The notes below the pieces were generated by a model that worked only from the letters and a program-made list of their open reading frames with translations, ran no database searches and was not told the origin of the DNA. From Acidobacteriota bacterium (GTDB taxonomy: Bacteria > Acidobacteriota > Blastocatellia > Pyrinomonadales > Pyrinomonadaceae), in NCBI GenBank assembly GCA_016718135.1, contig JADKEF010000008.1:124001-188000 (forward strand): 64,000 nucleotides of DNA, given 5' to 3'. Of this stretch, positions 1-6,828 are shown piece by piece. Both the position numbers and the translations under genes were made by a program. The first letter of the stretch is position 1. The number at the start of each line of letters is the position of its first letter.

Positions 1-2
1 AC

Positions 3-164
3 ATACGGAAGCACACGTTGGAAATTCTAGAAAAGAATCCAAAAGCCGTTTGGTTTCAGCTTGGGATCAGGAATGACGAGGTTGCCGAACGGCTCGCCGA
101 GGCGGGCATTAAGGTCGTCCAGGACCTTTGCCTGATGGTCGAGCATCGGGCTTTGATCGGGTAG
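3..164 (+). CDS. CoA-binding domain protein (YccU-like), 3' end only
   Basis: Frame 3 is open from the window edge to a TAG at 162-164 and gives about 53 residues. They match the C-terminal part of the small YccU/CoA-binding (Rossmann) family: a VWFQLGI strand, an NDEVAERLAEAG helix, then VVQDLCLMVEH near the end. The family is roughly 130-150 residues, so more than half lies outside the window. These proteins bind CoA or a nucleotide, but their cellular role is poorly defined. The last 56 bases overlap, tail to tail, the disordered C-terminus of the pseudouridine synthase on the other strand. Identification rests on the residue pattern only. Confidence 0.75.
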   Translation: MRKHTLEILEKNPKAVWFQLGIRNDEVAERLAEAGIKVVQDLCLMVEHRALIG

Positions 165-897
165 GTTTTGCTTTCGTATTTCCGAATACTAACGAGGCGA
201 CCTCTTCCGGTGTGAGATCTCGGCTCTCGCCTGCCTTTAGGTACGGATCATAGACCGTGCCGATCTTTGTGCGGCGGAGCTTGACGACGGAGTGGCCGAC
301 GGCGTCGAACATTTTGCGGATCTGCTGGTTGTGGCCTTCGTGCAGGATGACCTCGTACCAGCCGTTTTTGTCAGTCGGTTTAAGATCCTTGATCTCTGCC
401 GGAGCGGTTTTGAAACCGTCTTCGAGAACGATGCCGCGGCGGAGCTTGTTGATAGCGTTCGGATTTGGCAAACCCTTGACCTTGACCTCGTAAACCTTTG
501 GGATAGAGCGAGATGACGCGACGTGATTAGAGAATTGACCGTCGTTCGTCAGGATGATCAGGCCTTCGGTATTGAAATCAAGCCTTCCCACAGGAAAGAC
601 ACGGCCTTTGCCGATCACCAGCTCAGTCACAAGTTTGCGGCCTTCGGGATCGGCGGAACTTGAGAGATAGCCTTTGGGTTTATTGACCAGAACGTAGTAG
701 TTCGGGCGTCCGCTCAGCTTTTTGTTGATAAGCTTGCCGCGAACCTTGATATGATCCTTTTCCGGATCCGCCTTCGTTCCCAACTCAGTTACGATCTCGC
801 CATTGACGGTTACGTCACCCGCCAAAATGATCTGCTCCGCAGCCCGCCGCGAGGCGATACCGGCCTGAGCAATTAGTTTTTGTAATCTTTCCAGCAT
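109..897 (-). CDS. rluB: 23S rRNA pseudouridine synthase, RluB/RsuA family
   Basis: This 262-residue enzyme isomerises a specific uridine in ribosomal RNA to pseudouridine. The N-terminal S4 RNA-binding domain (MLERLQKLIAQAGIASRRAA, residues 1-60) is followed by the catalytic domain with the GRLDFNTEGL motif holding the catalytic Asp (about residues 100-112) and the HNQQIRKMF segment. The last ~25 residues are basic, rich in Pro, Lys and Gly, and disordered. They overlap the convergent CoA-binding gene. It is the last gene of the scpA-scpB-rluB cluster, a common bacterial arrangement. RluB (23S U2605) is more likely than RsuA from this context, but the two cannot be told apart by eye. Confidence 0.9.
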   Translation of the reverse strand: MLERLQKLIAQAGIASRRAAEQIILAGDVTVNGEIVTELGTKADPEKDHIKVRGKLINKKLSGRPNYYVLVNKPKGYLSSSADPEGRKLVTELVIGKGRVFPVGRLDFNTEGLIILTNDGQFSNHVASSRSIPKVYEVKVKGLPNPNAINKLRRGIVLEDGFKTAPAEIKDLKPTDKNGWYEVILHEGHNQQIRKMFDAVGHSVVKLRRTKIGTVYDPYLKAGESRDLTPEEVASLVFGNTKAKPTRSKPDARPSGKGPGRP

Positions 898-904
898 AAG
901 AATT

Positions 905-976
905 TAGCCACCGAGAACACAGAGAGCACTGAGGATCTTCAGAGTCGCTCAGTGGTCTCTGTGTTCTCCGTGGCTA
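905..976. repeat. Palindromic repeat R1 (ACACAGAGA family)
   Basis: Two 29-base arms (905-933 and 948-976) are inverted copies with two mismatches around a 14-base loop. Within each arm a short unit of the type GAGAACACAGAGA recurs imperfectly. On the minus strand the element begins with TAG, which is the stop codon of scpB. It fills almost the whole scpB-rluB gap. A related unit, CGCAGAGACC, occurs at 22626-22688 and 44379-44444. Confidence 0.85.
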
Positions 977-1543
977 TTGAACTAGATCCTCGAAATCCTC
1001 GATCGACGGGAGTTCGGAAAGATCTCGCAAACCAAACTGTATCAGAAAATCTTTCGACGTGCCGTACATCATCGGGCGTCCGACGGCCTCTTTGCGACCT
1101 TTGGCGACGATGAGGCGTTTGTCGAGGAGCGTTTTTATTGAGGTCGCGGATTGCACGCCGCGGATCTCGAGGATCTCGGGGACGGTTACGGGTTGTTTGT
1201 ATGCGATGACGGCGAGCGTTTCGAGTGAGGCGAGCGAGAGTTTGGCTGACGGACGTGTTTTTAAGAACTTGCGAACCTCCTCGTGCAACTCAGTTCGAGT
1301 GGCGATCTGCCAGCCGCCTGCTATCGAACGGATCTGCAGGCCGCCTTCGCGAGCTTCGTACTCTTTTGCGAGTTCTTCCATCGCGGCCTCGATGGCTCCG
1401 CGATCTTCATCGAGAACATCGGCGAGAACGCGGGAATTCACCGGTTCGTCGGCGACAAAAACAAGAGCCTCGACAATCGTCATCAGCTCCGCCGGCGAAC
1501 GCGGTGTGCTTTCAATTTCCTGAACTTCAACTTCCTCACTCAT
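974..1543 (-). CDS. scpB: Segregation and condensation protein B
   Basis: ScpB (189 residues) is the winged-helix partner of ScpA in the SMC-ScpAB condensin that compacts and separates chromosomes. Visible features are the N-terminal helix PAELMTIVEALVFVADEPV, the LASLETLAVIAYKQPVT segment and the RGVQSATSIKTLLDKRLI winged helix, all typical of the family and in the right order. It lies directly downstream of scpA on the same strand, separated only by a palindromic repeat. Its TAG stop codon is the first triplet of the next repeat (905-976). The first ~13 residues are acidic and variable. Confidence 0.95.
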   Translation of the reverse strand: MSEEVEVQEIESTPRSPAELMTIVEALVFVADEPVNSRVLADVLDEDRGAIEAAMEELAKEYEAREGGLQIRSIAGGWQIATRTELHEEVRKFLKTRPSAKLSLASLETLAVIAYKQPVTVPEILEIRGVQSATSIKTLLDKRLIVAKGRKEAVGRPMMYGTSKDFLIQFGLRDLSELPSIEDFEDLVQ

Positions 1544-1553
1544 AATTGGATTT

Positions 1554-1621
1554 TAACAGGATAGACAGGATAGGCAGGATAATTCAATTGACCGATCCTG
1601 TTTATCATGTACATCCTGTTA
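1554..1621. repeat. Palindromic repeat R2 (AACAGGAT family)
   Basis: The left arm carries AACAGGAT, GACAGGAT and GGCAGGAT in tandem. The right arm carries the reverse complement of the same design, around a loop near 1584-1596. Read on the minus strand it starts with TAACAGGAT, whose TAA is the stop codon of scpA. It occupies the whole scpA-scpB gap. Confidence 0.85.
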
Positions 1622-2395
1622 GGCAGCCTTCCTAAGAATAATATCGCCGAACGTCGTTTTTTGCAGCAATTTCACAGTCTCGGTTCGGACGATCTCGAGA
1701 ACTGCGACGAAGGCAGTAACTAGTTCGCGTTTCGAACGCATCTCTTCGAAAAACTCGAGCAGATTTACCTCGCCCAGCTCAAAAATACGAGCCTTGAGAC
1801 TCTTGATCATGTCGGCGAGCGAGATCTCTTCGCGCTCGATCTCCATTTTGATCTCGTCAACGTGGCGAGCGGCGATCTTTTGGAAAACGGTCAGAAGATC
1901 GAAAACGGAGGCATCGACCTCTGCGTTGTTGTCGTCCGATTCGATCGGGCCTCGGGTGAAGATCGCCTGTTCGATGGTCGAGCGTTCGTAGAGCATACCG
2001 GCGGCGGACTTGAATTTCTCGTACTCCATTAGGCGGTCGACGAGTTCCTGACGCGGATCTTCAAATTCCTCTTCCTCGCCGATCGCTTTCGGATCGCGCG
2101 GAAGCAACATCTTTGACTTGATCTCGATCAGCGTCGCCGCCATCACTAAAAAATCAGCTGCGACGGCGATATCCAGCTGTTTCATTATTTGGATGTATTC
2201 GAGATATTTCTGGGTGATCTTGGCGATCGGGATGTCGAAAATGTTTGCCTGTTCCTGCTTGATCAGAAACAAAAGCAGATCGAGCGGCCCGGCAAACTCG
2301 CCGATCTTGATCTTCAATTCCTCCGACCCATCGCGCACGATCTCAGCCGTCTCGCGGTGAAAGTCAAAGTTGTATTGTTCCAGTTCTTCGCTCAA
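1619..2395 (-). CDS. scpA: Segregation and condensation protein A
   Basis: ScpA (258 residues) is the kleisin subunit of bacterial condensin and bridges the SMC heads. The N-terminal kleisin helix is clear (IKIGEFAGPLDLLLFLIKQE, about residues 29-48), followed by FDIPIAKITQKYLEYI and the ADFLVMAATLIEIKSKMLLP segment. The C-terminal winged-helix part (RELVTAFVAVLEIVRTETVK) contacts the SMC head. Length is normal. It follows the DUF2237 gene by 4 bases, which places it in the same operon as trpS and the site-2 protease. The stop TAA comes from the palindromic repeat downstream. Confidence 0.95.
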   Translation of the reverse strand: MSEELEQYNFDFHRETAEIVRDGSEELKIKIGEFAGPLDLLLFLIKQEQANIFDIPIAKITQKYLEYIQIMKQLDIAVAADFLVMAATLIEIKSKMLLPRDPKAIGEEEEFEDPRQELVDRLMEYEKFKSAAGMLYERSTIEQAIFTRGPIESDDNNAEVDASVFDLLTVFQKIAARHVDEIKMEIEREEISLADMIKSLKARIFELGEVNLLEFFEEMRSKRELVTAFVAVLEIVRTETVKLLQKTTFGDIILRKAA

Positions 2396-2399
2396 TTTA

Positions 2400-2810
2400 T
2401 TATTCGTCGTCTGTGGCGTGGCGCTTCAGATCCTCTAGGGTGACTACCGTAAGAGCAGCCTCGTGGGTTGCTCTGAGATAAACACGTGGGGCCATATCGG
2501 CATGCAGTGCCTCACGCCAGCGGAGCATGCACAGACACCATTTGTCGCCGGCAACTAGTCCGGGAAACTGGTACTGGGGCATCGGCGTCGAAAGGTCATT
2601 CCCGACCGCTTTTGAAAATGCAAGGAACTCATCAGTCGCCTCGATACAGACAGTGTGCCGCCCGGTATCGTCGACACCGGTGCGGCAATAGCCGTCGCGA
2701 TAAAAACCCGTCATCGGGTCGGTGCAGCAACTTTCCAGCGGGCCGCCGAGGACATTTTTAGGTTTGGGCGCGTGCCCATTTCCGTTTCCGTTTGTTTTCG
2801 TGAAGCTCAT
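2400..2810 (-). CDS. DUF2237 family protein
   Basis: This 136-residue soluble protein belongs to the conserved DUF2237 family. The family pattern is clear: NVLGGPLESCCTDPMTGFYR near residue 20, DGYCRTGVDDTGRHTVC, a GNDLSTPMPQYQFPGL segment and KWCLCMLRWREA, ending with the VTLEDLKRHA helix. Several cysteines (CC, CRTG, VC, CLC) are conserved and could bind metal or form disulfides. No function is established for the family. The first ~16 residues (rich in Asn and Gly) are low complexity. Its start overlaps the stop of the DUF3060 gene by 4 bases, so translation is probably coupled. Confidence 0.85.
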   Translation of the reverse strand: MSFTKTNGNGNGHAPKPKNVLGGPLESCCTDPMTGFYRDGYCRTGVDDTGRHTVCIEATDEFLAFSKAVGNDLSTPMPQYQFPGLVAGDKWCLCMLRWREALHADMAPRVYLRATHEAALTVVTLEDLKRHATDDE

Positions 2811-3298
2811 TTCTTAGGTGGTGTCGCAATACTCGCCTTTTCAACCACGTTTCCCGGCTTATTCTGAGTAACTACCGGGTACTTACCGTTCGCGAATTTC
2901 ATATATTTCACGGTATTCCCGCTGCCGTTCAGGGTATACGACATCGCCGCATCCACAACTACCTGATTGTTGTCGCCATTGATCATGATCTGACTGCAGG
3001 CACCTTTGACTGTGACCGTGTTGTCATCGCCATTTATCATCACGCGGTTGTATTTTGCGCAGGCGACAGTCTTCTTTTGTTCGAACCCGTCAACATTGAC
3101 AGGCGGCCCCTCAAGCGAAGTATCAACGGTGATAATGTCAGCGGGACTGATCGGCTCCGGCGTCGGCGTCGGCGAGATCGATGGGGTAGGCGTTCCGCTA
3201 AATTTCTCCATCTCCTGCTTGGCTATACCACTACGAAGGTCGCACGACGCGCCGGCTGCGACTAACAATAGGCATGAAATAATGAGTAAATTCTTCAT
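2807..3298 (-). CDS. DUF3060 lipoprotein
   Basis: This is a 163-residue exported protein. The N-terminus (MKNLLIISCLLLVAAGASC) is a lipoprotein-type signal with a lipobox-like ending at Cys19. A Pro/Thr-rich spacer follows (about residues 35-55), then a repeated beta motif (VMINGDDNTVTVKG, IMINGDNNQVVVD, TLNGSGNTVKYM) typical of DUF3060, probably a short parallel beta-helix. The function of this family is not known. It begins 2 bases after the stop of the ArsC-like gene, so it is co-transcribed with it, but this does not show a shared pathway. Confidence 0.8.
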   Translation of the reverse strand: MKNLLIISCLLLVAAGASCDLRSGIAKQEMEKFSGTPTPSISPTPTPEPISPADIITVDTSLEGPPVNVDGFEQKKTVACAKYNRVMINGDDNTVTVKGACSQIMINGDNNQVVVDAAMSYTLNGSGNTVKYMKFANGKYPVVTQNKPGNVVEKASIATPPKK

Positions 3299-3300
3299 CT

Positions 3301-3648
3301 CTATTTTGGGATGACCAGTTCCAATGCCTTTTTGATCGGCCTCGCGACTACCGCTTTCTCGCCGACCTCGACGATCGGCCGCTGGATCAGGTTCGGATCG
3401 GTCACCATTGCCTTGATCACTTCTGCGTCAGAAGTCTCTTCGCTCAGTCCCGCCCCCGCGGCACCTCGAGTAGCCTTGATGGGCCGCAAGCCCGTTTTTG
3501 CGATCAAAGCCGTCAGGCTCTCTTCGGTAAACGGTTCTTTGAAGTAGTTGACCTTGCCGTGTTCTATGCCGTTTTCACGAAACAGCGTCGCAATATTGCG
3601 GCAAGTTCCTCAGGTCGGTTTTTCGTAAATGGTTATTTTCTCAATCAT
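3301..3648 (-). CDS. ArsC/Spx-family reductase, probable selenoprotein (UGA at codon 13)
   Basis: The frame from ATG 3648 to the stop at 3301 is open except for one TGA (3612-3610). It sits exactly at the catalytic position: MIEKITIYEKPT, then UGA, then GTCRNIATLF. ArsC-family thiol reductases have Cys there, so I read it as selenocysteine: U13 with C16 in a UxxC motif, 115 residues, the normal length. The rest fits the fold: LRPIKATRG in the middle, then DPNLIQRPIVEVGEKAVVARP with the conserved arginines. A hairpin with a GU-containing loop follows UGA at SECIS spacing. The start lies 2 bases after the trpS stop. Known family roles are arsenate reduction (ArsC) or RNA polymerase/redox regulation (Spx). 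The substrate is unknown, and the arsenic operon at 43-46 kb has its own unrelated ArsC. A pseudogene is the alternative, but no other lesion is present. Confidence 0.8.
3568..3586 (-). promoter_or_regulatory. Candidate bacterial SECIS hairpin
   Basis: Read on the minus strand, a 7-bp stem (GCUGUUU with AAACGGC, one G-U pair) closes a five-base loop CGUGA. The loop has G at its second position, followed by U, and this G is 32 bases after the UGA codon of the ArsC-like gene. Bacterial SECIS elements are known to be short hairpins inside the coding sequence just after UGA, with a G among the first two loop bases and about 16-37 bases of spacing. The fold was done by hand. Confidence 0.6.
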
Positions 3649-3650
3649 AC

Positions 3651-4775
3651 CTATTTGATTCCCATCTTTTGGTATACATCTTTGAGAGTATTCGCTGCAA
3701 TCGCCCGTGCCTTTTCGGCACCGTTCTTCAGTAGAGCCGTGAGAGTCTCATCGTCAAATTCTCTGATGCGTTCCTGAAATGGCCGGAGGAATTCGATGGT
3801 CGCTTCCGCGAGTTCGCCCTTGAATTGGCCGTAGCCTTTGCCTTCGAAATTTGCGACGCATTCTTCTGCTGTTTTGCCGGTCAGGAGTTGGTAGATCGTC
3901 AGCAAATTTGTGATCGCGGGCCGGCTTTCGTCGAATGTGATGTCTATGCCGCTGTCGGTGACGGCTCGTTTGAATTTCTTCGTGATCGTGTCCGCGTCGT
4001 CGAGCAGAAAGATCGAGCCGTTCAGATTCTCGTCCGATTTCGACATCTTTTTGGCCGGGTCTTGCAGCGATTTGATGCTGGCTCCGGCTTTTGGAATGTA
4101 TGGCTCGGGGATTTTGAATGCGACGCCGTAATCGCGGTTAAAACGCTCGGCGAGGTCGCGGCTGAGTTCGAGATGCTGCTTCTGATCTTGGCCAACGGGT
4201 ACGAGATCGGCTTGATAAAGCAAGATGTCCGCCGCCATCAATACTGGATATGTGAATAGGCCGACGCCTGCGCGAGCAGCGGACTTTTGTCCCTCAGTTT
4301 CACGAAGTGATCCGAACAGCCGTTCAGTAATTCTATAGTCTGCATCATTCGAGGCGAATGCATCCGTTCGGCCTCTATCATATTCGTTGAGAAGTTCCGC
4401 GAGCTGAGGCAGATCGGCGTTCTGCGTTCCCTTTTGTGTTTTATCCTTAAATTGCGTCATCCGCTCCAACTCGCCCATTCTTGCCTGGCAAAGTAAAACC
4501 CAAGTCAATTCTGAGTGTGCAGGCACGTCGGATTGAATAAAGATCGTCGCCTTTTCAGGATCGACTCCGGCGGCTAGGTAGATGCGGGCGAGGTCGAGCG
4601 TTGCCTTGCGGAGCGTGGCCGGGTCTTGCGGCAGCGTGATCGCGTGGAGATTTACGATGCAGTAAAACGACTCGTACTCATCCTGTAGCGCAACCCAATT
4701 TTTGAGTGCCCCGAGGTAGTTGCCGATATGAAGTTGTCCCGTCGGCTGAGCGCCGCTAAAAATGCGTTTCTTCAT
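3651..4775 (-). CDS. trpS: Tryptophan--tRNA ligase
   Basis: Class I aminoacyl-tRNA synthetase (374 residues) that charges tRNA-Trp. The HIGH-type motif is in GAQPTGQLHIGNYLGALKN near residue 10-25. The KMSKS signature appears as KKMSKSDENL near residue 235. Trp-binding residues lie in the MAADILLYQADLVPVGQDQK segment. It is slightly longer than most bacterial TrpRS (about 330-350), with an insertion around residues 115-165. It starts 3 bases after the protease stop and ends 2 bases before the ArsC-like start, so all three are one transcript. Confidence 0.97.
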   Translation of the reverse strand: MKKRIFSGAQPTGQLHIGNYLGALKNWVALQDEYESFYCIVNLHAITLPQDPATLRKATLDLARIYLAAGVDPEKATIFIQSDVPAHSELTWVLLCQARMGELERMTQFKDKTQKGTQNADLPQLAELLNEYDRGRTDAFASNDADYRITERLFGSLRETEGQKSAARAGVGLFTYPVLMAADILLYQADLVPVGQDQKQHLELSRDLAERFNRDYGVAFKIPEPYIPKAGASIKSLQDPAKKMSKSDENLNGSIFLLDDADTITKKFKRAVTDSGIDITFDESRPAITNLLTIYQLLTGKTAEECVANFEGKGYGQFKGELAEATIEFLRPFQERIREFDDETLTALLKNGAEKARAIAANTLKDVYQKMGIK

Positions 4776-4778
4776 AAA

Positions 4779-5471
4779 CTAGAACCAGCGAGTATAGAGC
4801 AGATAATCAACAACGATATAGAACGGATACATCACGATCCCGATCACACCCATATAGACGAGCAGCATTAGGATGAGGAATCCGTATTGTTCGAGCAAGT
4901 CGAACAGAGGCTGAAAGCTCGCGGGCAGAAATGTCTGCAACACCTTGCTACCGTCAAGTGGCGGGAAGGGAAGCAGATTGAAGACCGCGAGCGAAACGTT
5001 CAGAAAGATCAGGTAGTTAAGGAAGATGACCACAACTTTGACAATACCTTCGCGAGCGTTGGCGGCATTTATCACTTCGGTCTCGATCAGGGACTTGAAT
5101 ATCACAAAACCCATCGTGGCAAGAATGAGATTTGCCCCGATACCGGCGATCGAGACCATAACATTAGCCTGTTTATACTTTGTCCAGTTTCGCGGATTGA
5201 CGGGGGTCGGTCTTCCCCAGCCGATCAATGGAACGCGTGCCCCGGTGGCAAATGTCAGTACAAAACTTGCTATCGGTATCAACAAAGTTCCGATCGGGTC
5301 GGTATGAGCGACCGGATTAATTGTGACACGGCCGAGCATATACGCGGTGTCGTCGCCGTACTTCATCGACATCCAGGCGTGTCCGGCCTCGTGGCACGAG
5401 ATGGCGAGCAGCAGGACCACAATATACGGAATTAGATTGCTGAGTAGATTTACAAGATCAAAACTTTCCAT
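4779..5471 (-). CDS. Site-2 protease family zinc metalloprotease (M50)
   Basis: Integral membrane protease of the SpoIVFB/S2P class, about 230 residues. The zinc-binding HExxH is HEAGHAW, in the first membrane segment (LLLAISCHEAGHAWMSMKYG), and a second ligand site is in the FNLLPFPPLDGSKVLQ segment near residue 175, the usual NPDG-like motif. Five or six hydrophobic helices are visible. I chose ATG 5471 (MESFDLVNLLSNLIPY) because family members start there. An upstream in-frame ATG at 5546 adds 25 polar residues. Neither start has a strong ribosome site. It is the first gene of the operon with trpS. Confidence 0.85.
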   Translation of the reverse strand: MESFDLVNLLSNLIPYIVVLLLAISCHEAGHAWMSMKYGDDTAYMLGRVTINPVAHTDPIGTLLIPIASFVLTFATGARVPLIGWGRPTPVNPRNWTKYKQANVMVSIAGIGANLILATMGFVIFKSLIETEVINAANAREGIVKVVVIFLNYLIFLNVSLAVFNLLPFPPLDGSKVLQTFLPASFQPLFDLLEQYGFLILMLLVYMGVIGIVMYPFYIVVDYLLYTRWF

Positions 5472-5582
5472 AAAACAGCCGCTAGCGTTACAAATTCCTA
5501 CGAAAAAGCGAGGATTTTTGTTGTCTCTATCGGTAAATTGTGACATTCTTTTATTTCAAAAGAAAATCAGTTGCTCAGAAAT

Positions 5583-5601
5583 CATCGGTGATAAACCGAT
5601 G
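5583..5601. promoter_or_regulatory. Inverted repeat between divergent genes
   Basis: CATCGGT and ACCGATG form a perfect 7-bp inverted repeat around GATAA, between the divergent site-2 protease and ATP-grasp genes and 15 bases before the ATP-grasp start. It could be an operator or a short leader hairpin. No matching regulator is obvious. Confidence 0.35.
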
Positions 5602-5616
5602 ACAGAATAGAACTTT

Positions 5617-6828
5617 ATGGCAAAGCATCTCGTGTGCATCGCAAGCGAATTCAAGGGGAATGAGTTTCTGGAGGAAGCTCAAAATGCAGGTTGGGAAGTG
5701 ACGTTGGTAACCAGAAAAAGGCTACTCGACAGCCCGTGGGCGTGGACTGCGATCAATGATGCGAAGACCGTTGAGGACGACGCGCAACCGGTTGACTACG
5801 TTCGAGCGGTGACAAATATCGCCGGATCGAAGCCGATCGACCGCGTGGTCGGGCTGGACGAATTTGACGTGATAACTGCTGCGTTAACCCGTGAACATCT
5901 GCAATTGCCGGGAATGACGAGCTCATATTTACGGCGTTTTCGCGACAAGTTGACGATGCGAAATCTTGCCGCTAAAGCGGGTATTCCTTGCCCGGAATTC
6001 ACCGGTGCATTTAATGCGGAGCAGATCACACGGTTTCTTAACAACGTTCCGGCTCCTTGGGTGGTCAAGCCACGGCACGAGGTTTCCGCATTTGGCATCC
6101 GCAAATGCGAGACGGTGGACGAAGTTTGGAATGTGCTCAACGACCTCGATAACCGCCACAACTGGCGCGATCATCCGTCGCAGTTTCTAATCGAACGCTT
6201 TATTGAGGGCAGAGTTTTCCACGTCGATTCGGTCGTTGAGAAAGGCAAGGTTTTGGCGTGCGGCGTTTCGCAGTATGGGACGACGCCTTTCAATGTGTCG
6301 CACTATGGCGGCGTGTTTACTTCGTCGACGATGTCGTATCGTTCGAATGAAAGGAAGCAGCTTGAGACGCTGAATCGAGCGTTGCTGATGGCCTTCGAAT
6401 ACGAACGCGGCGTTTCGCACGCGGAGTTTCTCCAAAGCGCCGCGACCGGCGAATTATACCTACTCGAAGTCGCTTGCCGCGTCGGCGGAGCCTACATTGC
6501 CAATGTCCTCGAACACGCCTGCAACTTCAATCTATGGCGCGAATGGGCAAAGCTCGAGACTGCCAGCGACGAACATCCGTACCAATTGCCCAAGCTGCGG
6601 AAAGAGTTCGCCGGTATCACCCTCGCCCTCGCCAACGTCGATGAGCCTGACACTTCGCACTATACCGACGACGAGATCGTGTACAAGATCAAAAAGGCGA
6701 AGCACGTCGGTATCATCTTTCAGTCATCAAAACAGAAACGTATCGACGAGCTTTTAGACGTCTACACCGAGCGGATAACAAGTGATTTCCTGGCGGTGGC
6801 ACCGGTTAAGGAACGGTACGATGATTGA
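5617..6828 (+). CDS. ATP-grasp domain protein
   Basis: Cytoplasmic 403-residue enzyme of the ATP-grasp superfamily, which joins a carboxylate to an amine or thiol through an acyl-phosphate. An N-terminal Rossmann-like half (LVCIASEFKGNEFLEEAQ) leads to the ATP-grasp core: RFRDKLTMRNLAAKAGIPCP, the ATP-binding strand PWVVKPRHEVSAFGIRKC, the QFLIERFIEGRVFHVD strand, and the metal-binding GELYLLEVACRVGGAYIANV near residue 275. The substrate cannot be predicted. The stop overlaps the next gene by 8 bases (ATG inside ATGATTGA), so it is translationally coupled with the EEP-family hydrolase. Confidence 0.85.
   Translation: MAKHLVCIASEFKGNEFLEEAQNAGWEVTLVTRKRLLDSPWAWTAINDAKTVEDDAQPVDYVRAVTNIAGSKPIDRVVGLDEFDVITAALTREHLQLPGMTSSYLRRFRDKLTMRNLAAKAGIPCPEFTGAFNAEQITRFLNNVPAPWVVKPRHEVSAFGIRKCETVDEVWNVLNDLDNRHNWRDHPSQFLIERFIEGRVFHVDSVVEKGKVLACGVSQYGTTPFNVSHYGGVFTSSTMSYRSNERKQLETLNRALLMAFEYERGVSHAEFLQSAATGELYLLEVACRVGGAYIANVLEHACNFNLWREWAKLETASDEHPYQLPKLRKEFAGITLALANVDEPDTSHYTDDEIVYKIKKAKHVGIIFQSSKQKRIDELLDVYTERITSDFLAVAPVKERYDD

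Noticed and set aside
3301..3507. 68-residue ORF starting at a TTG inside the ArsC-like gene
   Set aside because: It lacks the conserved N-terminal redox motif, which lies upstream in the same frame behind a single UGA; the full gene from 3648 is the better model.
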